DNA from: Bifidobacterium sp. ESL0784
Lineage (GTDB): Bacteria; Actinomycetota; Actinomycetes; Actinomycetales; Bifidobacteriaceae
Direction of reading: 5' to 3'
DNA length: 64,000 bases
Assembly: GCF_029433295.1 (NCBI RefSeq)
Contig: NZ_JAQTHV010000002.1
Location: forward strand, 372,001-436,000
The position numbers and the translations under genes are program-made. The notes beneath the pieces were generated by a model. The model was not told the DNA's origin. It worked only from the letters and a program-made list of their open reading frames with translations, and searched no databases. Positions 1-10,756 of the stretch are shown here, piece after piece (position 1 is the stretch's first letter; each line of letters opens with the position of its first letter).

Positions 1-1098
1 AATATCTTCATTCTTTCTCGACAAGTGCCTTAATACGCTCTCAGCCGTTTCCTTGTGTCCGCCATAAGGGTCACTGGCATCGAGCTCTTCGGCCTTTTTC
101 TTGGCTTTGCGAAGATACCCCTTTGAAAGGGTGATTAGTGCCTCTAACGTGGAATTAACCAACATATTCCTTGGCTGCTTAGCCCCAAAATCTCCAAAAT
201 ACTGAGCTCTTCTAAGATTGACTCGGCCTAAAAAGTTGCCAACCTCATCACATGCGTGTCTCAAAGTATAGGCACTCTGTACAAACTCGAGATGACATAC
301 AAGAACAGCCGCATAATTGTTTACTACAAGACGGTTTAACGCATTACGAAATGCTTGATTTGCGGTCCCTTTGTTTTTCAGTTTTCTATCGCACATTTGC
401 AAAGCAGCTTTGGTGACTTCAACATCTGTCTGAATCTTGTTGCCGCTACCATTCTTCGCGCCAGAGATTTCCTGCTTATTCGCACGAGCCGGAACCTGCC
501 GATTCATATCAGCCAGAAGGCAGTTGCCGTGCGAAACCGCATTCCGCATTTTCCGTACAATAAACAACAAATGCTTTTTAGGAAGAGGGCTTCCTTTCAT
601 TTGATAATAAGTATCGTAAAGCGCCAATTGATCTTTGAACCCAAGCAATTCCCACAATTGCCATGGAACAAATTCATTGTGACAGCTTACAACCAAATCA
701 TCGGTGTAGGGGTTGTCGTGATGAAGAGGTGGCGTGTCTCCGTGAAACATACGGCGCACACATTTCTCTCCAATATCCGGATCATTATCTCCCATTAGTC
801 GATTATTAAAATCTACTTTGATTGAGTGCTCGATATTGGAGCACAATGACCACACAAGTCGACTTAACGCGAAATCAATGAGCGAGAGCTCGACCAAATA
901 ACCAAAGTCAAGACCGTCATACTGATAGCCCTGCTCTGCGGGTATTCTTTGGTAGTTCTTTTCATACGACTTGATTTTGAAGAAATACGAATTCGCGCTT
1001 AAGAAGCTCCTGGCTCTCTGCTCGTCCATTTTTTCGAAGGTTACTCCATGCTCATGGAGAATCTGAATCTGCCGGTCTAGTGTTGCACGCTGCTTCAT
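1..1098 (-). CDS. Abi_2-type (AbiD/AbiF-like) HEPN protein, 3' part cut by window edge
   Basis: The minus strand reads open from an ATG at 1098 to the window edge (366 codons, no stop). GGAGAGG lies just upstream of the ATG. The N-terminal third has the Abi_2 look: a FLSANSYFFKIKSY segment near residues 32-45, like the family's 'YYRLsgY' region, then a stretch ending SNIEHSIKVDF (88-97), like the family's 'iE..iR' helix. Residues 185-190 (RNAVSH) fit the R-x4-H motif of HEPN ribonucleases. Abi_2 proteins are known as phage abortive-infection factors. RNA cleavage after phage sensing is the family expectation, not something shown here. The C-terminus is outside the window, so completeness is unknown. 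No toxin or antitoxin partner is visible on the right. Confidence 0.78.
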   Translation of the reverse strand, partial: MKQRATLDRQIQILHEHGVTFEKMDEQRARSFLSANSYFFKIKSYEKNYQRIPAEQGYQYDGLDFGYLVELSLIDFALSRLVWSLCSNIEHSIKVDFNNRLMGDNDPDIGEKCVRRMFHGDTPPLHHDNPYTDDLVVSCHNEFVPWQLWELLGFKDQLALYDTYYQMKGSPLPKKHLLFIVRKMRNAVSHGNCLLADMNRQVPARANKQEISGAKNGSGNKIQTDVEVTKAALQMCDRKLKNKGTANQAFRNALNRLVVNNYAAVLVCHLEFVQSAYTLRHACDEVGNFLGRVNLRRAQYFGDFGAKQPRNMLVNSTLEALITLSKGYLRKAKKKAEELDASDPYGGHKETAESVLRHLSRKNEDI

Positions 1099-1121
1099 TG
1101 CCTCTCCATTGGATAGAGCAG

Positions 1122-1151
1122 AGGGGCATTTGCTCGAAAGCAAATACCCCT
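1122..1151. other. 13-bp inverted repeat upstream of the Abi_2-like gene
   Basis: AGGGGCATTTGCT (1122-1134) and AGCAAATACCCCT (1139-1151) pair with one mismatch around a CGAA loop. It lies about 24 bp before the Abi-like start, so it could be a 5' leader hairpin or an operator. Neither flank has a T-run, which argues against a normal terminator. The rest of 1152-1372 is AT-rich with no gene seen. Confidence 0.45.
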
Positions 1152-1372
1152 CAATAAAACTCCGACCCTGCCCTAGCGAACCAGGAGCTTGTCTACGTTG
1201 TATAAAATATATTATCTGGCGCCGGAGCCAAAATCAATAGAAAAAATAAATTTGGAAACAAATTCGTTGCAACAAAAGCGTGTCATCGGCGTGTCCCAAA
1301 ATGACAGTTACAATTTTATTCGTTACAAATTTACTGAGTCTTTATGAAACATTAAACCGGAAACAATTGGAA

Positions 1373-2407
1373 CTAATACAAAATATCTTGTGGACTTATC
1401 TCGGAGAAGTTGCGGGGGAAAACGGACAAAGATGGGGCCGGGTCGACTAAGCGGTGGCGAGCGCGGGCACGGACGGTGGCAGAGTTGCGGCGGGTGAGGG
1501 TTACGGCGGCGAGACCGACGACGAGGACGGCCAGGGCAACGAGGATGGCGATGAGCATGGGATCTCCTTTGGCGTTGTTGGGATTGGGGATTGGGTCGGG
1601 AATGGATTGGCGAGTGCCGGTGATGATAAGGCGCTGAGTGTTGATGGCGTAGGGAGTGCAGGTCATGAGCGTGACCAGGTCGCGGCCGGGCACCACGCGA
1701 TAAAGGCGAGTATCTTGCGGATCGATAACGTGGATGCCAGTGACGCGATAGCCCATCGTGCGTCCCAGCGTCTGGACATAGAAGATGTCGCCTCGCTTGA
1801 GTTCGTCGAGGCGGGTGAACAGCAGAGCGCTGCTCAGGCCGCGATGGCCGCTTAACACGGCATTCGTTGATTTGCCGCCGACCGGCAGGCTCGTACCGTA
1901 CAGGTGTCCGGCGCCGTGAAGCAGCGCACCGTCAGATGTACCGTGATAAATCGGCATGTTCACCGAAATCTTGGGAATGCGCACATTGCCCATCACTCCG
2001 TCGCCGGCGTTCAGAAGACTCTGGTATTCACTATCATCATCACTTTGCGTTTTCGGCTTGGCTGAGGACGAACCCGAAAATCCACCGCTCGCAAACGGAT
2101 CGGCAAACTCCCCCAACGTCTTTTGGCCGGAAGCTGCTATACGTCGGTTATAGGCTTGCGCGCGATGATATTCGCCGACGACCTTGCCCCGGGGCCAACG
2201 CTCGACGTGACTGACGGAATCGTCGACCAGCCTGCTCTGCCGATACGTCTGAATCGTCCAAACCGTCGGGAACCACGCGATGGCAACGACCAGCGAAACG
2301 GCACAACACACCAGCAGCACGTCGACGATACGCATGGCAATCTTGCGGGAGCGGCTGGGCTGAGTAATTTCTCCGCGCAGCATCGCATCGAAATCGCTAA
2401 ATTGCAA
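1373..2407 (-). CDS. srtC: Class C (pilin) sortase
   Basis: This transpeptidase would polymerise the two pilins encoded just upstream and work at the outer face of the membrane. The 344-aa protein has an N-terminal membrane segment (about residues 25-45), the catalytic His in LSGHRGL (H188), the TLMTC motif (C250), the Arg in TQRLI (R259), and a second C-terminal membrane segment typical of class C. I chose a TTG start at 2407 because GGAGG (2414-2418, minus strand) lies 6 bases before it. An upstream TTG reading frame to 2494 has no good ribosome site, and an ATG at 2383 is also possible. It is separated from the shaft pilin gene by about 575 bp carrying hairpin repeats, so its expression may be tuned separately. 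Confidence 0.9.
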   Translation of the reverse strand: MQFSDFDAMLRGEITQPSRSRKIAMRIVDVLLVCCAVSLVVAIAWFPTVWTIQTYRQSRLVDDSVSHVERWPRGKVVGEYHRAQAYNRRIAASGQKTLGEFADPFASGGFSGSSSAKPKTQSDDDSEYQSLLNAGDGVMGNVRIPKISVNMPIYHGTSDGALLHGAGHLYGTSLPVGGKSTNAVLSGHRGLSSALLFTRLDELKRGDIFYVQTLGRTMGYRVTGIHVIDPQDTRLYRVVPGRDLVTLMTCTPYAINTQRLIITGTRQSIPDPIPNPNNAKGDPMLIAILVALAVLVVGLAAVTLTRRNSATVRARARHRLVDPAPSLSVFPRNFSEISPQDILY

Positions 2408-2614
2408 GATCAGCCTCCAATACCTGACTGCCCGGTGGATGAATATAAAGTAATCGGTTTGAAAAATCGAGAATTTGGCACTGAAACCCAGCATTCAACG
2501 CATATCGCCGGCATTTTCATATTCCGCGCTATCAACAGGGAATCTGTAAATTTGAAAAACGTTGGAATTTTAACAATTCTTGGCTATCTGAAAATTACGA
2601 GAATCTAAAAATGC

Positions 2615-2924
2615 AGCATTGAAGCAACATTCCTGATTCATTCGCAGTTCCGTGCTTTTGAATTCCCGAAATATTCGCCAAATTGCAGCACAAAGATAAC
2701 TTTTCAGTCGATTTCTTGTTCCGTGCTGCCTCTTACGACGATACTTCACGAAAAACGAGCACTGAAGCAGCAGCTTAGTCAATCTGAACTTCCGTGCTAT
2801 CGCCCGCGATATTACTCATCCGAGAATCGTTGGAATTCCAACGATTCAACATTTTTCGAATTGGCAGATACAACGAATCCGCAGCACGGAAACCCCAACT
2901 TGTTCAAGTATGCAGTTCCGTGCT
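2615..2924. repeat. Array of four 41-42 bp hairpin repeats between pilin and sortase genes
   Basis: Four units lie at 2615-2656, 2687-2727, 2758-2798 and 2883-2924. Each begins AGCA(C/T)nnAA and ends in an exact TTCCGTGCT, so the ends are inverted copies of each other (AGCACGGAA against TTCCGTGCT, perfect in the last unit). The first three TTCCGTGCT copies are exactly 71 bp apart. The inner parts are degenerate. Two similar units occur at 12146-12186 and 12259-12299. The array fills the gap between fimA-like and srtC genes. Apart from this, I see no gene in 2408-2982. Function unknown; transcript hairpins or a REP-like element are options. Confidence 0.7.
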
Positions 2925-2982
2925 GTGCTCTTAACCATTATGCCAATCACGAGCCAGGAATACTCCGGCTCTCCGTCGAGTT

Positions 2983-4992
2983 TTACTCCTCGTGCAAACG
3001 ACGACGGACGAAAACCAGCATGGCAGTGGCCACCATCAATAGCACGATGACGAGTAGCGCGAGGACAATACCCGCGCCACCGGTCAGCGGGAGCTGCGAG
3101 ATCGAAGTGATGGCCAAAACAACAATCGGCGTTTCACTCGAAACCGCCGTGGCATGCGCCTCGACCAAATGCCAGGTGTCGCTTTCGTTGGTATACGAAG
3201 ACTTCGCGGCATTGGCCGCGTCGGCCTTGACATGCACCTTGAAAGTCGGCATGAAGGTGTCGGAGTAGCCGGCGGGACGGATGACTTCCTTGACGGAGTA
3301 ATCGCCTTCGCCCAAGCCATCGAAGGTGAGTATGCCGTCGGAGCCGACCTCAAGGTCCTTGACGAAAGTTGTGTTGCCGGCGTTCTGAGCCGCGACCTTT
3401 TTATAATGCCCGTCGCCTAACTTGATGAACTTGAGCGGACCATCGGAGGCAGACGCTTCACCGGACTTGGCCTGAGAAGCTGGGGCAACGGCAGACAGCT
3501 CGTACTTCACACCCTTCAACCCGGCGATGGCGTCCTGTTCCTTTTTGTCCTTGGCCGCGTCCCATGCCACTTTGGGCTTGGTGATCACCGAGAACTTGCG
3601 GAAAGTTGCGAGGGAGGCAGGGTTCTGCGGGCTAGTGGAGTTGGAGGAGACAGAACCGTTGCCGGCGCCTCCGGTCACGTTACCGGTGGAAGGATCGATG
3701 GTGGCCGCAGTGGATCCGTTCGAATCCGTGGCGGTGGGCTGATTGTTGATATCGTTCGAATAACTAAGCTTGACACCGTTGCCGAGCGGGCCACCGTCGG
3801 CGTCGTCCGTAATCGACATCGTGTAGGTGATGACTATCGAGTCGCGATAATGGAACTTCATGATGCTCGGCGAGAGGTCGAAGACCACGTAATCGGTGGA
3901 ATCGTCGCCGTCAATGTTCTGGTACTGGCCGTTGGCTGCAGCGTGCGGGGTCACCTTGTAATCGCCTTTGCCGGCATCAAGCTGGGTGGTGCCGACCATC
4001 ACTTTCTCGGAATTTGCGACATAATGCAGGCCAAGCCCAGAAGGACGATCGACCATGGTGTAGATATAATGGCGGAAACCGGTGGTCAGCGGGACACTGC
4101 CGGTGAGTTTATAATGCAGTTCGCCACCGATGGAAGCGTTGTTGGTTTGTGATGAATCCAGTTCCTTGCTGACCGTCGGCGCGTCGTTCTTCATATCGAC
4201 CAAGCCAAGCGTCTCGCCCGTGGAGCCAATCTTGTTGTAGATCACGCCGCCAGAAGTGATGGCGGTGCTCACCAGCATCGGAATGGAATTGCCGGCAGTC
4301 GTCGGATCGGCTGCGCCGGCCTTGCCAGTCACGTCTGCCTCGCCGGTGACGTCATCGACCATATAGATACCCGGCAGTAGGCCGGAAATGGTCATGGTCA
4401 TCTTGTCGCCCAAATCAGAGGGGACAGCGGACTTTACTTCAGCTGAGCCTAGCAGGCTCGCAAACTTCGCGCTGTAGAAGACGTTGCTGACGAACTGGCG
4501 AAGCTTGCCGTCCCAAGCATTCTCGGCGCTGCCGCTATTTGAGGTGGCATCTTCGTTTGTCGTGTCGCCGTTCGCCTGAGCTGTGAAGCCGAGCCACTTG
4601 GCTGCGACCTCGCCGACGGGATTGCCCTGATATTGCACGTCCGCGTCGCCGCCTTTGACGGCTTTCAATGCGGTTTCGGCTTCGGCCCCGATTTGCGGGT
4701 CGGTGCCGACGGACACGGCGTTCAGCACGCCTGTGTTGCCGTCCTCATTCACGGTACCCTTGGCGTTCACATACGTGCCGATACGCACAACCTTGAACTT
4801 GTGGTTGGAGATCATGGCTTTGTCACCTTGAATGGTGATAGTCTCGCCCGTATACGATCCCGCAACGGCGGCCGGCACGGAAAGCGCCCCGTCCCCTGCT
4901 GCGTTTGCGGCACCCAACGGCGCCAAAGCCAGCAGCGTGGCGACGGTAAGCGCAGCCCCGGCAAGCCTGTGCATGGTGGTTTTGAAACTCAT
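2983..4992 (-). CDS. fimA: Major (shaft) pilin, LPLTG-anchored, FimA-like
   Basis: Surface pilus shaft subunit of 669 aa. The start is the ATG at 4992 with AAGG close upstream. A signal peptide covers about residues 1-31 (ending AANAA). An E-box-like motif (YSVKEVIRPAGY) sits before the C-terminus, as in sortase-polymerised pilins with intramolecular isopeptide bonds. The sorting signal is LPLTG at 634-638, followed by a hydrophobic helix and an RRR tail. I could not pin down the pilin-motif lysine with confidence. It lies 108 bp downstream of the large pilin gene and upstream of the class C sortase, the usual order for bifidobacterial pilus operons. FimA-like is inferred from position, E-box and size. 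Confidence 0.88.
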   Translation of the reverse strand: MSFKTTMHRLAGAALTVATLLALAPLGAANAAGDGALSVPAAVAGSYTGETITIQGDKAMISNHKFKVVRIGTYVNAKGTVNEDGNTGVLNAVSVGTDPQIGAEAETALKAVKGGDADVQYQGNPVGEVAAKWLGFTAQANGDTTNEDATSNSGSAENAWDGKLRQFVSNVFYSAKFASLLGSAEVKSAVPSDLGDKMTMTISGLLPGIYMVDDVTGEADVTGKAGAADPTTAGNSIPMLVSTAITSGGVIYNKIGSTGETLGLVDMKNDAPTVSKELDSSQTNNASIGGELHYKLTGSVPLTTGFRHYIYTMVDRPSGLGLHYVANSEKVMVGTTQLDAGKGDYKVTPHAAANGQYQNIDGDDSTDYVVFDLSPSIMKFHYRDSIVITYTMSITDDADGGPLGNGVKLSYSNDINNQPTATDSNGSTAATIDPSTGNVTGGAGNGSVSSNSTSPQNPASLATFRKFSVITKPKVAWDAAKDKKEQDAIAGLKGVKYELSAVAPASQAKSGEASASDGPLKFIKLGDGHYKKVAAQNAGNTTFVKDLEVGSDGILTFDGLGEGDYSVKEVIRPAGYSDTFMPTFKVHVKADAANAAKSSYTNESDTWHLVEAHATAVSSETPIVVLAITSISQLPLTGGAGIVLALLVIVLLMVATAMLVFVRRRLHEE

Positions 4993-5100
4993 ATACCTTG
5001 TCTTTCTTTCCTCACTTGGTACGGATATTGGTTATCGGCCCTTGTCGCCTTCGTTTCCAAAGGTTTCGTCAGGTCAAATCTTTAAATACCGATGACGAAC

Positions 5101-8100
5101 TCATCGTTTGGCGTGCGCCCCGACTTTCTTTTTGAATCGGGTCAGGTAGACGTATCCTGCCGCACTGGCGAGCGCGACCACGGCGGCGACGACCAGCAGC
5201 CACCACCGACGCCAACCGGTGAACGGCAACGCTGAAACGGGTTCCGGTCCGTTCAGCGAAGCGGTAACGGCATCGGACTGGTTGCCTGGCTCGTTGCCGG
5301 AAATCTCGGCGAGCGTATTGATGTTGTAGATGAAATCCAGCGTTCCGGCACGGTCCATCGAAGTGATGGTCAAGCGGCCCGGCGGCATGAACGTCGGAAC
5401 ATCGACATGCCATTTCGCGTCCTTGTCCGTAGTGACGCTGATCTCGTTGCCATCCGGCCACGTCACGGTGACATGGTTGCCCTCCATCCCCGTGAGCTTG
5501 CTGACCGGAGTCGGGTCAAGGCCGGTGTGGGCCGTATCAGTCACGATGCCGTCGATGCCGTCTTCACGACTGATGGATGTGACCTGGACCGCGGTTGGAT
5601 ACATGTCGATCAGCTGGTTGCGCACCTGACCGAAGGACCACACGCCCGTGTCCGAGTTCTTGAGCACCGCGACGATCGTATAGAGAATCTTGCCGATGTT
5701 ATTGCCCGTCATAAAAGTCGATACGGACCCCTGCCAGCTCCAATCGGTGAACCAGTGCTCACCACGCTGCTGCTGCGTCTGGTGCGCGGAGTCAAGTGGA
5801 CCGAAATCCTTCAACAGATACGCATCGGCAGGCGGCTGCGGATTGTTCGGATCGTCGTAGGGCTGGCCGGTGACGGTATCATGGTGAATCGGGCCGGACT
5901 GTGCTACCGCGTACAGTTTGAGCGAATCATTGGCGTGCAGCGATTCCACAGACCCCTTGATGCTCACCTTCGCGTCCGCCGGCATCTCGCTTTTACCGGC
6001 CTTGTTGCGCACCGTGTGCGGCACCTTGAGCTGTTTAATTTCAGGGTTCTTGTTCGTTTCTAGCAGGAAATTGCCCTGGACGACGTCTGAGAAGAGCGAA
6101 GATATCTTGAAATCGTTGCTGTCGGTTTGCCAGGCATGGTAGCGGATGGAGTGCTGCAGGTTGGTATCGATTTTGCGATTGTCTTGGATGGACCACTCAC
6201 CCTTGGCGTTCACGGGGACGGAACCGATTCTGATACCGCGGGTTGCGGGGTCGTTTGGTTTGTTCAGGTCGATGATATGCGACTGGTCCTCGGCGAAAAC
6301 CGTGACTGTGTCGCCGGGGATACCCGTGCCCGTAATGATGCGCGAGCTGGTCGGCACATAGCCATCGAACGGATTGATTGTCGGGCGATCCGGGCGCGGA
6401 ATGCTGTAGTCGGCGAACGCGGTGTCAATGGTCCAGCCGGTGGACATCAGCCTGTTGGTCTCCTCCTGGGACATGCCTTCCTCGACGGTCAGCGGATGGG
6501 CCGGATCGGCATTGTTGTAAAGCGGGTTGTAAGCGTCGTGGACACTCAGCGTCTGCCCGCCGGTCGGCGCGTTCTGAACCACGCAACCTTCGTAGGCCGC
6601 GGCGCTGTTCTGGTCCTTGACGTCGGGATTGGTGGTAATCGGCCAGGTCACGAGCTTGAAGTAACCGTCAAGCTTGTCGGCCTTTTTGATGGCGCCAAAA
6701 TCGATATCGCCTTTGCCGTCCTGCAGAACATTGGGGTTGGTCCCCGCCCCTGGCACCATCAGATGGTTGGGGTTGTAGTTATGACCGGCGTTATTCGGGC
6801 TGTTCAGTGCCGCATAGCTGTCGTTGCCGCCGTAATCGGTATAGGCCTGCTGGCCGTCGACGCGCACCGCGGTAGGAGTCAGCGACTTCACCGGCACCCA
6901 ATCCTTGCCATCCCTGAGGCCGAACCATTGATAATAGAACGACGTATTACGAGAGCACGGGTAAGCCGAATTCCAACGGCCGGCGATGTTGTACCAGAAA
7001 ACAAAGAACGAGTTGGCCGGGGCCACGCCCGCGCCGGTGTTCTGGCTCGGGAAGCCGTAGTCGGTCACCAAGCCCCAGTTGGCCTGTCCGCCGCTCCACA
7101 GGGTTGGGTGTGCGTCGAAGCCGATATGGGAGGCGGGGCCGTTGCACTGCTGCACCTTTTGCGCGGCCGTGCCCGACCCCCAAGCGCACTGGTTGGCGTA
7201 CATATATGAGGGCACGCCTTCGCTGATATTGGTGACATAGCGCGAATCGAGAGACGAATAGTAATACGTTCTGTAATTATTGACCGGCGTCTTGCCGCTC
7301 ATCTGTCTGCCTGGCGCGGCCACCGCGTAGACGTATTGGTCGTATTCGGTGCCACCGACGTTGGTCGCGTCCAATGTCTTACCGGTATAGGAGAGGTCAC
7401 CCTCGATTGAAATGGTGAGGTAGTCATAATCGCCGGAGACGAGGATATTGTGGATGGTGTAAAACTCACCCTGGTTGCTTGCCCAGTTGACGGCGGCCTG
7501 CTGCGCATCCGCATCCGTCGCGCGATCGCTGTCGCCGGCGTAGGTGTTGAGATACGGGAAACTGGTCAGCTGCGTGGAGGGGTTGGTGCCGGGCGCGCCG
7601 GATTGCGAGACCAGCATCTGCATGCCGCAGTCGACGTTCGGGTTTTCTCCATTGGTATACTTCGGCTTGCTCTTGCCGTTGCCGCCGTAATCTGAGGCGT
7701 TTTTGACCGCTACGCAATCGGGGTTCACCATCCCGTGCGGCATGCGCAGCACGAAGTCGATGCGCAGTTCGTCGTCGACACCATCGCCCTGCATCTTGTT
7801 GTTGTTGGCGAGGAACTTGTAAAGTTTCGGCTTGCAGTCCACGCGCTTGTCCGCGGGAACCGTGCTGGTGACGTCCTGAACGCACAGGGCAGGGTAATCG
7901 TCAATCGTCACATCGCTGCCGGCATCAGGAGCCTCGTTATTACCGGAAGCAAGGTTCGCCACTTCGTCCTGCGTTGCGGCGACGTTTTGGGTCGCCGTTG
8001 CGTCCTGTGCCACAACGTTTTGCGCGAACGTATTGACATTACCGGAAACCGCAGCGGCGATATTCGGGCTCAGCGCGCATCCCAGCAGCAGCGACACTGC

Positions 8101-8190
8101 GATGGCCACCGCCAAAAAAAGATGGCCAAAATGCGAGATTGCGGTTGGCTTTTCAGATATTTGTTTATTTATAAAATCGTTCGACTTCAT
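5101..8190 (-). CDS. fimB: Large minor/tip pilin, LPFTG-anchored, FimB-like
   Basis: First gene of the pilus operon, 1029 aa. The start is the ATG at 8190 preceded by GGGGAGGTGATTGCG, a very strong ribosome site; a longer in-frame reading to 8220 merely translates that site. An N-terminal signal or membrane segment follows a short basic leader (about residues 22-46). The body contains a long adhesin-like region rich in Tyr, Asn and Gly. An Ig-like segment (GTGIPGDTVTVFAED) lies past the middle. LPFTG is at about 988-992, then a membrane helix and basic tail. Size and position suggest the tip or ancillary adhesin of the pilus. The ligand cannot be predicted from sequence alone. Confidence 0.87.
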   Translation of the reverse strand: MKSNDFINKQISEKPTAISHFGHLFLAVAIAVSLLLGCALSPNIAAAVSGNVNTFAQNVVAQDATATQNVAATQDEVANLASGNNEAPDAGSDVTIDDYPALCVQDVTSTVPADKRVDCKPKLYKFLANNNKMQGDGVDDELRIDFVLRMPHGMVNPDCVAVKNASDYGGNGKSKPKYTNGENPNVDCGMQMLVSQSGAPGTNPSTQLTSFPYLNTYAGDSDRATDADAQQAAVNWASNQGEFYTIHNILVSGDYDYLTISIEGDLSYTGKTLDATNVGGTEYDQYVYAVAAPGRQMSGKTPVNNYRTYYYSSLDSRYVTNISEGVPSYMYANQCAWGSGTAAQKVQQCNGPASHIGFDAHPTLWSGGQANWGLVTDYGFPSQNTGAGVAPANSFFVFWYNIAGRWNSAYPCSRNTSFYYQWFGLRDGKDWVPVKSLTPTAVRVDGQQAYTDYGGNDSYAALNSPNNAGHNYNPNHLMVPGAGTNPNVLQDGKGDIDFGAIKKADKLDGYFKLVTWPITTNPDVKDQNSAAAYEGCVVQNAPTGGQTLSVHDAYNPLYNNADPAHPLTVEEGMSQEETNRLMSTGWTIDTAFADYSIPRPDRPTINPFDGYVPTSSRIITGTGIPGDTVTVFAEDQSHIIDLNKPNDPATRGIRIGSVPVNAKGEWSIQDNRKIDTNLQHSIRYHAWQTDSNDFKISSLFSDVVQGNFLLETNKNPEIKQLKVPHTVRNKAGKSEMPADAKVSIKGSVESLHANDSLKLYAVAQSGPIHHDTVTGQPYDDPNNPQPPADAYLLKDFGPLDSAHQTQQQRGEHWFTDWSWQGSVSTFMTGNNIGKILYTIVAVLKNSDTGVWSFGQVRNQLIDMYPTAVQVTSISREDGIDGIVTDTAHTGLDPTPVSKLTGMEGNHVTVTWPDGNEISVTTDKDAKWHVDVPTFMPPGRLTITSMDRAGTLDFIYNINTLAEISGNEPGNQSDAVTASLNGPEPVSALPFTGWRRWWLLVVAAVVALASAAGYVYLTRFKKKVGAHAKR

Positions 8191-8240
8191 CGCAATCACC
8201 TCCCCAACATCGGATGACATCGAAATTTAAAGTTTTATAT

Positions 8241-8260
8241 TTATTCGCATATGCGTATAA
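8241..8260. promoter_or_regulatory. Near-perfect palindrome in the pilus promoter region
   Basis: TTATTCGCATATGCGTATAA is palindromic at 18 of 20 positions, with an exact CGCATATGCG core. It lies about 50 bp upstream of the large-pilin start, where a repressor or activator of the pilus operon could bind. No regulator is encoded next to it. Confidence 0.5.
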
Positions 8261-8640
8261 ATTTCATTCTTTTCAAGTTCAATCCATCAAATTGTCGTTC
8301 CAGGCAATACGCGCGTTTACCGGTTAAGCATCACGCGAGGAAATAAACGCATACCAGTCTGTGTGTTCCATAAGACATGCGGATTCAAGGAAAATTAGAC
8401 ATATTTAAACATCAGTATGATATTTGTCTCATTTTAGAACCATGGTTAACAACACTGTTATTTATATAAAACTATTTATTTTGTCGGTATTTCCACATAT
8501 TTCTTGATGCATATTTATGCTATATAAACACATCAATTGAACATAAAATGTTTCGTTTTGTGTTATTTAAAATGTGATATTGCTAATAAAACATCAAACG
8601 TTTTATTACTGCAAGCAAATTTTCCTATGCCAGCAACGCA
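8261..8640. other. AT-rich gene-free stretch upstream of the pilus operon
   Basis: No gene is seen. The stretch is strongly AT-rich compared with its neighbours. It contains an inverted repeat at 8584-8608 (TAATAAAAC ... GTTTTATTA). It probably carries the pilus promoter, but I cannot fix the -35/-10 boxes. Confidence 0.5.
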
Positions 8641-8641
8641 A

Positions 8642-8669
8642 AAGGCACCGATCAACTGACCGATGCCTT
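8642..8669 (-). terminator. Terminator of amtB-glnK
   Basis: AAGGCA at 8642 pairs with TGCCTT ending at 8669, with further pairing inside (CCGATCA/TGACCGA, two mismatches). On the minus strand the stem is followed by TTTTG. It lies about 65 bp after the glnK stop. Confidence 0.75.
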
Positions 8670-8734
8670 GGTAACCTTTAATTTTCAAGCAACTGAACCA
8701 ATGCTTTCACCATCTTGCTCCGAGCTCGTCTCCC

Positions 8735-10368
<1,634 letters not shown>

Positions 10369-10684
10369 TTCGCGTTTCCCCTCTCCGGCTCGCCTGCGCG
10401 ACGGGTCCGACGCGCCCTGAACCGTATGGGGCTATGAAACACGGGAAACGTAAGGAGAAGTTTGACGCGAGATTACGGTGATGTAAAACCCGCGACACTA
10501 TCGAAACACAATGGTTACTTCCACTCGGAAATAATTCAGGGCGATACAACCAGCTCCCGCGCTATTTCGTCAGCATTTCAAGCACAAAAATCGAACCAGA
10601 ATGCTCTTAAATTCCTGTAACACCTGTCGAATGTTCGAATTTCACGCCGGCCAAATGAACACAAGCGATAAACCAATACGCAAA
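10369..10684. other. Promoter-side gap between amtB and ftsY
   Basis: No gene is seen. The stretch must contain the amtB promoter. A weak match to the hairpin-repeat pattern (AGCACAAAA at about 10581, degenerate right end) was judged too poor to call. Confidence 0.4.
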
Positions 10685-10722
10685 CAGCCGCACGCCAACC
10701 CGTTGAGGAGGGCACGCGGCTG
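10685..10722 (-). terminator. Terminator after ftsY
   Basis: CAGCCGCACGCC (10685-10696) pairs with GGCACGCGGCTG (10711-10722) with two central mismatches. On the minus strand the stem is followed by TTTG. It lies 35 bp after the ftsY stop. Confidence 0.7.
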
Positions 10723-10756
10723 CTGTTAGTTAACGCCTGTTTACGATTCGTGCGAC

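Noticed and set aside
355..798. Plus-strand frame of 147 codons near the left edge
   Set aside because: It is antisense to the Abi_2-like gene, which has conserved family motifs and a good ribosome site. The plus-strand protein resembles nothing.
2408..2982. Small genes within the pilin-sortase gap (frames of 70 and 181 codons)
   Set aside because: They run through the hairpin repeats or into the antisense of the pilin gene, and show no ribosome site or protein features.
8584..8608. TAATAAAAC/GTTTTATTA inverted repeat as a terminator
   Set aside because: It is almost only A-T pairs and lies in a very AT-rich stretch, so chance is likely. The GC-bearing hairpin at 8642-8669 is the better glnK terminator.
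10581..10621. Possible seventh copy of the AGCAC/GTGCT hairpin unit
   Set aside because: The left end (AGCACAAAA) fits but the right end (ATTCCTGTA) lacks the GTGCT half, so no hairpin forms.
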